Positions 15,168 to 20,367 of a stretch of DNA of 20,367 nt are shown here, piece by piece (within the stretch, counting starts at the first letter, position 1; every line of letters starts with the position of its first letter). Origin of the DNA: JAPHTQ01 sp050299175 (GTDB taxonomy: Bacteria > Pseudomonadota > Gammaproteobacteria > Thiohalomonadales > Thiohalomonadaceae); assembly GCA_050299175.1 (NCBI GenBank), contig JBNKVM010000027.1, forward strand, positions 1 through 20,367. Direction: 5' to 3'. The position numbers and the translations under genes were made by a program. The notes beneath the pieces are model-generated. The model was not told where the DNA came from. It saw nothing but the letters and a program-made list of their open reading frames with translations, and searched no databases.

Positions 15168-15872
15168 TTACTCCGGGATCTTTGCGCGCAGTTCGTCGCG
15201 ATCGAACCACCACTGTTCGGCGGGGACCAGCACATCGAGGATCATCGCCAGTCGCGGCAGGAATTTGCCCGGCTCTTTCAGCTCCAGGCGGTCCATCCAG
15301 ATGTCGAACAACTCCTGAGTGTCACAGGCGCCATTGGTATGACGACGCGCCACCTGGCCTAACAGCTGCCCGGTGAAGAAGCCCAGCTCATCGTGCTGCT
15401 TGCCTTCGGCACGCATATCGGCGATGTAACAGGCGGTGGCGGCGGCCACGGCGGCGCCATCGGAGTTGTCCGGGGTCTCTTCCACCAGGTGTTGCAGCAT
15501 GGCGACACTCAGCTCGGGGTCGATGGGATAGGTGACACCGAGCCAGATACCATGGGTCAGCGCTGCTACCGCGTCGTCCTTCCCGGCCTGATAGATAATG
15601 TCGCAGGCCTCAACCGCCGGCTGCCACTGCTCGTTTTCAATAGCCAGACTCAGGGCCTCTTTGGCCGCCGCGTGAGCCTCGGCCTCGCGGCCAACCAGAT
15701 CAAGCAGGATGTAGCCGCTATCCAGCAGCGGTTTCACCCGCTCGGTACCCTTCAGCGTTTCCAGCTCGGCCCGCAGTTCATCCAGCCGGGTGACCAGCAA
15801 TTCGCTGGACTTGACGGTATCCTCAGCACACTCGGCTTCGCGATGGTGGTCGTCGATATTCAGATATTTCAC
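15168..15872 (-). CDS. Helical (TPR-like) protein of unknown function
   Basis: 234 residues from a GTG at 15872, with only a weak ribosome site (ACGGAA). I do not recognise it as a named family. After a charged N-terminus (about 1-45, possible coiled coil) it is almost all helix with regularly spaced Ala, Leu and Glu, and helix pairs of about 34 residues that suggest TPR-like repeats, for example around GREAEAHAAAKEALSLAIENEQW (with the run broken by turns). The C-terminal part has a WMDRLELKEPGKFLPRLAMIL segment and a Trp-Trp pair. No membrane or export signal is seen. Its stop is four bases from the next start (Cas6-like gene), so the two are very likely translated together. A scaffold or partner-binding role is a reasonable guess only. 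Confidence 0.75.
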   Translation of the reverse strand: MKYLNIDDHHREAECAEDTVKSSELLVTRLDELRAELETLKGTERVKPLLDSGYILLDLVGREAEAHAAAKEALSLAIENEQWQPAVEACDIIYQAGKDDAVAALTHGIWLGVTYPIDPELSVAMLQHLVEETPDNSDGAAVAAATACYIADMRAEGKQHDELGFFTGQLLGQVARRHTNGACDTQELFDIWMDRLELKEPGKFLPRLAMILDVLVPAEQWWFDRDELRAKIPE

Positions 15873-15897
15873 GGCAGTTCCGTTCTATATATATACG

Positions 15898-16074
15898 TCA
15901 GGTAAAGGTGGCTTCGAGGCGATCTTCCCAGTTCTCCGGGGTATCCGGATAGGGGGGCTTAACGTCGATACGGAAGAACATCTCCGTCTTGGAGCGCTCC
16001 TTGACCACCTCCAGCAACTGTTCAAAGTTCTCCAACTGCGGATTCTGGATCAGCACTTCGCTCAGATATAACAT
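15898..16074 (-). CDS. 58-residue acidic protein, first gene of the operon
   Basis: A short gene with a good ribosome site (AGGGAA) before the ATG at 16074, ending TGA at 15898-15900. The product starts MLYLSEVLIQNPQLENFEQ and ends with DVKPPYPDTPENWEDRLEATFT (broken by Pro turns); it is acidic, helical in the first half, and has no cysteine, signal peptide or membrane span. The next gene starts 25 bases downstream. Codon use and the clean operon spacing argue it is real despite its size. Homology is unknown; small partners of this sort often bind a larger protein of the same operon. Confidence 0.65.
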   Translation of the reverse strand: MLYLSEVLIQNPQLENFEQLLEVVKERSKTEMFFRIDVKPPYPDTPENWEDRLEATFT

Positions 16075-16553
16075 GCGGCTTCCCTCTGGACTTGTCTAAA
16101 TCAGCCACTCTCAATATGTGCCCACTCGGCACGCAACTCAAGTTCGAGCACCTTAGCGGGACGCGATAATAGCACAGCAAAAACCGACTTTTGGGATAGG
16201 GCGAAAATGTCGCTTCTGGGGGTATATCCCCAATGGTCTACAGCAAAAGCTTCAAATAGGCGCCCTAATAATATGTTTTTTCAATACTTACTATTGCAGC
16301 GGGTCAATTTGGGTGGAGTATAGCTAATGCCGCCATATATCCCTTTTTGGATATACGGTTCCCTATCCCCTCCCCCATCGGGGCGATTAATTGCCACATA
16401 AGAAACTCCTAAACTTCGTTTCCATATTGAGAGCATCTGTAACGGGCTCATCAATCCATGCAGGATATTTCAGTATCTGCAGCCTTTGGTAGGTCGGCTT
16501 GAACAAAACAAGTAGACCGTTTGCCCATAAGTCTGACGGGAGTATCGAGAGAA
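16075..16553. promoter_or_regulatory. 479-bp divergent control region between the DsrC-like operon and dsrA
   Basis: No gene is seen. It should hold the promoters of both operons. It contains a perfect hairpin or dyad TATATCC-CTTTTT-GGATATA (16336-16355), a GTATATCC copy at 16222-16229 that repeats the same half-site, a small dyad GTGCC-CACTC-GGCAC near 16116-16130, and an imperfect hairpin with stems GCAGGATA and TATCTGC (16460-16480) that would lie in the dsrA leader. A weak dsr-direction promoter candidate is TTGCAG (16294-16299) with TATAGC (16319-16324), spacer 19. The long AT-rich layout suits regulation by sulfur supply, but no known regulator site is recognised. Confidence 0.55.
16113..16141 (-). 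promoter_or_regulatory. Possible promoter for the DsrC-like/Cas6-like operon
   Basis: On the minus strand TTGAGT (16136-16141) and CATATT (16113-16118) are separated by exactly 17 bases, each matching four of six consensus positions. The first start codon of the operon is 38 bases beyond. No other promoter of equal quality was seen nearby. Confidence 0.35.
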
Positions 16554-17792
16554 ATGGCGAAGAAATTACACGACACACCTATGCTTGATCAGCTGGAGAG
16601 CGGTCCGTGGCCGAGCTTCATCACCGGCATCAAGCGTCTGGCGCAAGACAATGACATGATGGTTGACCTGCTGGGTCAGCTGGAGACTTCCTACAAAACC
16701 CGCAAGGGTTACTGGAAGGGCGGCACAGTAGGTGTTGTCGGTTACGGCGGTGGTGTTATCCCCCGTTTCACCGAACTGCACGACGAGAACAAGAAGCCCC
16801 TGTTCCCCGCCGCCGCTGAATTCCACACCCTCCGCATCATGCCCCCTGCTGGCAACCACTACACCACCGATGTTATGCGCAAGTTCTGCGACATCTGGGA
16901 GAAGTACGGTTCCGGCCTGATCGCTTTCCACGGTCAGTCTGGCGACATCATGTTCCAGGGCTGCACCACCGATAACGTTCAACCTGCATTCGACGAGTTC
17001 AACGAAATGGGCTTCGACCTGGGCGGTGCCGGTCCGGCTGTTCGTACTGGTATGTCCTGCGTTGGTGCCGCGCGTTGCGAACAGTCCTGCTTCGATGAGC
17101 AGCGCACTCACCGCACCCTGGTTAACGCCTTCCTCGACGACATGCACCGTCCGGCCCTGCCGTACAAAATGAAGTTCAAGGTTTCTGGCTGCGCCAACGA
17201 CTGTATGAACTCCATTCACCGTGCTGACTTCGCCGTTATCGGTACCTGGCGCGACGACATGATCGTTGACCAGAACGAAGTTAAAGCATTTGTTGAAGCC
17301 AAAGGCCGCAAGTACGTTATCGACAACGTCATCACCCGCTGCCCGACCAACGCCCTGTCCCTGAACGACGACGACACCCTCGACGTCAGCAACAAGGACT
17401 GCGTACGTTGCATGCACTGCCTCAACGTTATGAACAAGGCCTTGAGCCCGGGTAACGACAAAGGCGCCTCCGTCCTCATCGGCGGTAAGCGTACCCTGAA
17501 GATCGGCGACCTGATGGGCACCGTCATCGTTCCGTTCATGAAGCTTGAGAACGACGAAGACTTCGAAGCCATCGAGGAACTGGCCGGCAACGTTATCGAC
17601 TTCTTCGCTGAGAACGCGCTGGAGCACGAACGTACCGGTGAGATGATCGAGCGTATCGGTCTGGTGAACTTCCTTGAAGGTCTCGGCCTTGAAGTTGACC
17701 CGAACATGATCGCTTCTCCGCGTGCTAACTCCTACATCCGCATGGATGGCTGGGACGAAGAAGCGAAGAAGTGGGCCGAGCGCAAGGCGTAA
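16554..17792 (+). CDS. dsrA: Reverse dissimilatory sulfite reductase alpha subunit
   Basis: 412 residues from the ATG at 16554 (MAKKLHDTPMLDQLESGPWP), a start typical of oxidative DsrA; a GGGAG and GAGAG stretch precedes it, and an upstream in-frame extension to 16521 is unlikely. Siroheme-linked cluster cysteines are C169, C175, C213 and C217 (C-x5-C and C-x3-C). An inserted ferredoxin domain (about 258-310) holds C263, C283, C286 and C289 for a second [4Fe-4S] cluster. With DsrB it forms the cytoplasmic alpha2beta2 enzyme that oxidises sulfur delivered by DsrC to sulfite. Codon use is strongly biased to CTG, CGT/CGC, GGT/GGC and AAC, as expected for a highly expressed gene. First gene of the dsr operon. 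Confidence 0.97.
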   Translation: MAKKLHDTPMLDQLESGPWPSFITGIKRLAQDNDMMVDLLGQLETSYKTRKGYWKGGTVGVVGYGGGVIPRFTELHDENKKPLFPAAAEFHTLRIMPPAGNHYTTDVMRKFCDIWEKYGSGLIAFHGQSGDIMFQGCTTDNVQPAFDEFNEMGFDLGGAGPAVRTGMSCVGAARCEQSCFDEQRTHRTLVNAFLDDMHRPALPYKMKFKVSGCANDCMNSIHRADFAVIGTWRDDMIVDQNEVKAFVEAKGRKYVIDNVITRCPTNALSLNDDDTLDVSNKDCVRCMHCLNVMNKALSPGNDKGASVLIGGKRTLKIGDLMGTVIVPFMKLENDEDFEAIEELAGNVIDFFAENALEHERTGEMIERIGLVNFLEGLGLEVDPNMIASPRANSYIRMDGWDEEAKKWAERKA

Positions 17793-17810
17793 GCTGAGCC
17801 ATTGATTCCT

Positions 17811-17839
17811 GTATAGGCGGTGTGAATTCCCGCCTGTAC
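17811..17839 (+). promoter_or_regulatory. RNA hairpin between dsrA and dsrB
   Basis: GTATAGGCGG (17811-17820) and CCGCCTGTAC (17830-17839) pair over ten positions with one G-U wobble and a nine-base loop. No T-run follows, so it is not a normal terminator. It could set mRNA processing or protect the dsrA message end, allowing unequal levels of the two subunit messages. Confidence 0.5.
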
Positions 17840-17870
17840 AAAACCAATTAACTTAGAGTTGGAGGTAAAT

Positions 17871-18941
17871 ATGTCTGCACCTCGTATGCCTATCGAGAGC
17901 GGTGTACCGGATCCGTTTCCGTTCATGCACCCTGTGCTGAAGAAGAACTTTGGCCAGTGGAGCTACCACGATCGCCCGCGTCCCGGCGTTCTTCGTCACG
18001 TTGCCAAAGGCGGCGACCAGGTTTGGACCGTTCGCGCTGGTACCCAGCGTCAGATGGACCTGTACACCATTCGCAAACTGTGCGACATCGCCGATGAGTT
18101 TGCTGAAGGTCACGTCCGTTTCACCATGCGTTCTAACATCGAATTCATGGTTAGCGAAGAATCGAAAGTTGCCCCGCTGGTTGAGAAACTGACTGCTGAA
18201 GGTTTCCCTGTCGGTGGTACCGGTCCTTCCGTCACCATGATCTCTCACACCCAGGGTTGGCTGCACTGCGACATCCCGGGTACTGACGCATCTGGTGTTG
18301 TTAAGGCCCTGATGGACGAACTGCACGAAGAGTTCATCAAAGAAGACATGCCGAACCGCGTTCACATCACCACTTCCTGCTGCCAGATCAACTGCGGTGG
18401 CCAGGGTGATATCGCGATCAACATCCAGCACACCAAGCCGCCGAAAATTAACCACGACCTGGTTGCTAACGCCTGTGAGCGCCCGACCGTTGTTGCACGT
18501 TGCCCGGTAGCTGCGATTCGTCCGGCCATGGTTAACGGCAAGCCTTCACTGGAAGTCGACGAGAAGAAATGCGTCTGCTGCGGTGCCTGCTTCCCGCCCT
18601 GCCCGCCGATGCAAATCAACGATCCGGAATACTCCAAGCTGGCTATCTGGGTTGGTGGTAAACACTCCAACGCCCGTTCCAAGCCGATGTTCCACAAACT
18701 GGTTGCTGCTGGCCTGCCGAACAACCCGCCGCGTTGGCCGGAAGTTGCTGAGACCGTCAAGAACATCCTGGCTGTCTACAAATCCGACGCCAAAGACTGG
18801 GAACGTATCGGTGACTGGGTTGAGCGTATTGGTTGGCCGCAATTCTTCGAGAAGACCGGTCTGCCGTTCACCAAGTACCACATCGACAACTGGCGCGGTG
18901 GCCGTGTGAACCTGAACGCCTCTGCTCACATCCGCTTCTAA
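17871..18941 (+). CDS. dsrB: Reverse dissimilatory sulfite reductase beta subunit
   Basis: 356 residues from the ATG at 17871, where GGAGG is ideally placed. Cysteines for the siroheme-coupled cluster are C133, C170, C171 and C175 (the SCCQINCGG segment). The ferredoxin domain uses C211 with C234, C237 and C240 from the CVCCGAC segment. The C-terminus NLNASAHIRF is of the usual type. The subunit carries the catalytically competent siroheme in studied enzymes. It follows dsrA by 78 bases containing a strong hairpin and precedes dsrE by 15 bases. Codon bias is the same as for dsrA. Confidence 0.97.
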   Translation: MSAPRMPIESGVPDPFPFMHPVLKKNFGQWSYHDRPRPGVLRHVAKGGDQVWTVRAGTQRQMDLYTIRKLCDIADEFAEGHVRFTMRSNIEFMVSEESKVAPLVEKLTAEGFPVGGTGPSVTMISHTQGWLHCDIPGTDASGVVKALMDELHEEFIKEDMPNRVHITTSCCQINCGGQGDIAINIQHTKPPKINHDLVANACERPTVVARCPVAAIRPAMVNGKPSLEVDEKKCVCCGACFPPCPPMQINDPEYSKLAIWVGGKHSNARSKPMFHKLVAAGLPNNPPRWPEVAETVKNILAVYKSDAKDWERIGDWVERIGWPQFFEKTGLPFTKYHIDNWRGGRVNLNASAHIRF

Positions 18942-18956
18942 GAGGGGTTTGAGATA

Positions 18957-19349
18957 ATGAAGTTTACTATTCAGGTTAACGAAGGCCCGTATCAACACCA
19001 GGCCTCCGACACTGCTTATCAGTTCACTAAAGCTGCGCTGGAGAAGGGTCACGAAATCTTTCGTGTTTTCTTCTACCACGACGGTGTGAACAACGCGACC
19101 CGCCTGACCACTCCTCCGCAGGATGACCGCAACGTCATCACTCGCTGGAGCGAGCTGGCCAAGGAACACAACCTGGATCTCGTCGTCTGTGTTGCCGCGG
19201 CTCAACGCCGCGGCATCGCCGATGCTGACGAATCCAAGCGTAACGGCAAAGATGCAGACAACCTTCAGGAAGGTTTCCGCATCTCTGGCCTGGGTCAGCT
19301 GATCGAAGGCGGCATCCAGTCTGATCGACTGGTTGTGTTCGGTGACTAA
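18957..19349 (+). CDS. dsrE: Sulfur carrier protein DsrE
   Basis: 130 residues, normal size. The conserved persulfide-carrying cysteine is C78 in DLVVCVAAAQRRG, the same number as in the Allochromatium vinosum protein that I know from the literature. The N-terminal strand MKFTIQVNEGPY and the C-terminal GLGQLIEGG..SDRLVVFG fit the DsrE/TusD fold. It forms the alpha2beta2gamma2 DsrEFH hexamer, which receives sulfur and passes it to DsrC. Start ATG 18957 is preceded by GAGGGGT. It is found only in organisms that use Dsr in the oxidative direction, so it decides the pathway's direction here. Confidence 0.96.
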   Translation: MKFTIQVNEGPYQHQASDTAYQFTKAALEKGHEIFRVFFYHDGVNNATRLTTPPQDDRNVITRWSELAKEHNLDLVVCVAAAQRRGIADADESKRNGKDADNLQEGFRISGLGQLIEGGIQSDRLVVFGD

Positions 19350-19361
19350 GGGGAAGATGCG

Positions 19362-19769
19362 ATGAGTGATCAAAAGAAATTTTTGTACGTGAACCGTAAG
19401 GCTCCGTACGGCACCATCTACGCGCTTGAGTCCCTCGAAGTCGTACTGATCGGCGCTGCGTTTGAACAAGACGTACAGCTGCTGTTCATGGACGATGGTG
19501 TGTTCCAGTTGGCCAAGGGCCAGAACACCAAGGGCATCGAGATGAAAAACTTCTCACCCACCTGGTCCGCACTGGGCGACTACGACGTAACCAAGTTCTA
19601 CGTCTCCAAAGAGTCGCTGGAAGAGCGTGGTCTGACTGTCGACGATCTCATGCCGATTACCTACGAAGATGAGAACGACGACTGGGCCGAGAAAGATTCC
19701 ATCATTCTCGTCAGCAAAGATGAAATCGCTGCTCTGATGGAAGAGCAGGATGTTGTTCTGAGCTTCTAA
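19362..19769 (+). CDS. dsrF: Sulfur relay protein DsrF
   Basis: 135 residues, TusC/DsrF family, beginning MSDQKKFLYVNRKAPYGT and carrying the segment YALESLEVVLIGAAFEQDVQLLFMD (spread over one strand-helix-strand unit). It has no cysteine at all, so it is a structural part of the DsrEFH hexamer and not a sulfur carrier; in A. vinosum a DsrF cysteine exists but is not thought essential. GGGGAAG lies before the ATG and it follows dsrE by 12 bases. The spacing and order are those of a single operon. Confidence 0.95.
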   Translation: MSDQKKFLYVNRKAPYGTIYALESLEVVLIGAAFEQDVQLLFMDDGVFQLAKGQNTKGIEMKNFSPTWSALGDYDVTKFYVSKESLEERGLTVDDLMPITYEDENDDWAEKDSIILVSKDEIAALMEEQDVVLSF

Positions 19770-19781
19770 GGGAGAGATGAA

Positions 19782-20081
19782 ATGTTGCACACAGTAAACA
19801 AATCACCCTTCGAAAAGAACAGCCTCGTGTCCTGCCTGGACCATGCAGCAAAAGGCAGCGCGATTCTGCTGATTGAAGATGGTGTATACGGCGCACTGAA
19901 CGGTTCTGCAGTCGCAGATAAAGTAAAGGGCGCCATGGAGAATACCACTGTTTATGCCCTGGGCTCCGATCTGGAAGCCCGTGGCATAGCCGACAAAGTA
20001 ATGGACGGTATTAAGGTGGTGGATTACGCGGGCTTTGTAGACCTTGCCTGCGAAAACGACAAGGTTCAAGCCTGGCTGTAA
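19782..20081 (+). CDS. dsrH: Sulfur relay protein DsrH
   Basis: 99 residues, TusB/DsrH family. The conserved cysteine is C18 in NSLVSCLDHAAKG, in the place of Cys20 of A. vinosum, and the segment ILLIEDGVYGAL is characteristic. It completes the DsrEFH hexamer. GGGAGA precedes the ATG, and it follows dsrF by 12 bases. The 39 bases to dsrC hold a new ribosome site but no terminator. Confidence 0.95.
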   Translation: MLHTVNKSPFEKNSLVSCLDHAAKGSAILLIEDGVYGALNGSAVADKVKGAMENTTVYALGSDLEARGIADKVMDGIKVVDYAGFVDLACENDKVQAWL

Positions 20082-20120
20082 TTCAGGCCAAAGATAAACA
20101 CTCTACGAGGAGATGATGAA

Positions 20121-20367
20121 ATGGCTACTATGAATGTTAACGGACGTGAGCTGGAAGTTGATGAGGAAGGTTACCTGGTAGATCTGAGCCAGTGGGACAA
20201 AGAAGTCGGCATTGAACTTGCCAAGACCGAAAGCGTTGAAATGACCGATGCTCACTGGGAAGTTATCGACTTCCTGCGCGAATACTACGACGAATATCAA
20301 ATCGCTCCTGCGGTTCGCGTTCTGACCAAAGCGATCGGCAAGAAGCTGGGCGCCGAGAAAGGCAACA
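20121..20367 (+). CDS. dsrC: Sulfur carrier protein DsrC (3' truncated)
   Basis: The first 82 residues are visible; the window ends before the C-terminal arm that should hold the two redox cysteines. The start ATG 20121 has GAGGAG upstream; out-of-frame ATGs at 20113 and 20116 precede it. The sequence MATMNVNGRELEVDEEGYL and the central WDKEVG and LREYYDEY segments fit DsrC. DsrC is the soluble partner that carries sulfur to DsrAB as a persulfide or trisulfide. Its place after dsrH is standard. It shares the fold but only moderate identity with the cysteine-free paralogue at 14086-14424. Confidence 0.95.
   Translation, partial: MATMNVNGRELEVDEEGYLVDLSQWDKEVGIELAKTESVEMTDAHWEVIDFLREYYDEYQIAPAVRVLTKAIGKKLGAEKGN

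Noticed and set aside
13383..16346. 13-base sequence CATATATCCCTTT found at 13383-13395 and 16334-16346
   Set aside because: Exact matches of this length are expected by chance in a window of this size; only the local dyad at the second site is kept.
14086..16553. CRISPR array near the Cas6-like gene
   Set aside because: No regularly spaced direct repeats of 23-40 bases were seen here or elsewhere in the window.
16566..17627. Long open frame (353 codons) on the minus strand across dsrA
   Set aside because: It is antisense to a clear dsrA and arises from its biased codon use; no ribosome site or family resemblance.
18546..19469. Long open frame (307 codons) on the minus strand across dsrB, dsrE and dsrF
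   Set aside because: Antisense to three certain genes, low-complexity Val/Asp/Thr-rich product, no start signal.

Overview
The window comes from a gammaproteobacterial sulfur oxidiser that uses the reverse-acting dissimilatory sulfite reductase (rDsr) pathway, like purple sulfur bacteria and related chemolithotrophs of the Chromatiales type. The main evidence is the right end, where dsrA, dsrB, dsrE, dsrF, dsrH and the start of dsrC lie in that order. DsrEFH marks the oxidative form of the pathway. The housekeeping block tmk-holB-pilZ-tatD is also in the usual gammaproteobacterial order. No rRNA, tRNA or CRISPR array is visible.

Left edge (1-3778, + strand): the end of a gene cluster that looks like part of a contractile tail or contractile injection system. 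It holds the C-terminus of a baseplate J-like protein, a 782-residue protein with baseplate-J-like signatures and a C-terminal EF-hand-like loop, and a 380-residue protein with a coiled coil and a C-terminal helix-hairpin-helix segment. Base and codon use differ from the dsr genes, and the cluster continues out of the window.

3779-6157 (+): a PLP-dependent class V aminotransferase-fold enzyme, then a protein with two cyclic-nucleotide-binding domains fused to a rhodanese domain. 6209-9040 (-): tmk, holB, pilZ and tatD, with a probable terminator between pilZ and tatD. 9303-10331 (+): a lipoprotein with a beta-propeller of repeated blades. 10379-12111: two divergently oriented conserved-looking genes of unknown function. 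12152-13078 (+): a DDE transposase placed directly after the second of these. 13461-13850 (-): a small exported protein.

14086-16074 (-) is the most unusual part. A probable four-gene operon encodes, in order of transcription, a 58-residue protein, a 234-residue helical protein, a protein resembling the CRISPR RNA-processing endonuclease family Cas6/Cmx6, and a DsrC/TusE-family protein with no cysteine at all. It ends in a clear intrinsic terminator. The operon is divergent from the dsr operon across a 479-bp control region with inverted repeats.

16554-20367 (+): dsrABEFH and partial dsrC. In the known pathway DsrEFH passes persulfide sulfur to DsrC, and DsrAB oxidises the sulfur delivered through DsrC to sulfite with siroheme and iron-sulfur clusters. 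The cysteine-free DsrC paralogue next door cannot carry sulfur this way, so a regulatory or structural role is more likely. Its pairing with a Cas6-like protein and no CRISPR array is the best candidate here for an undescribed system.
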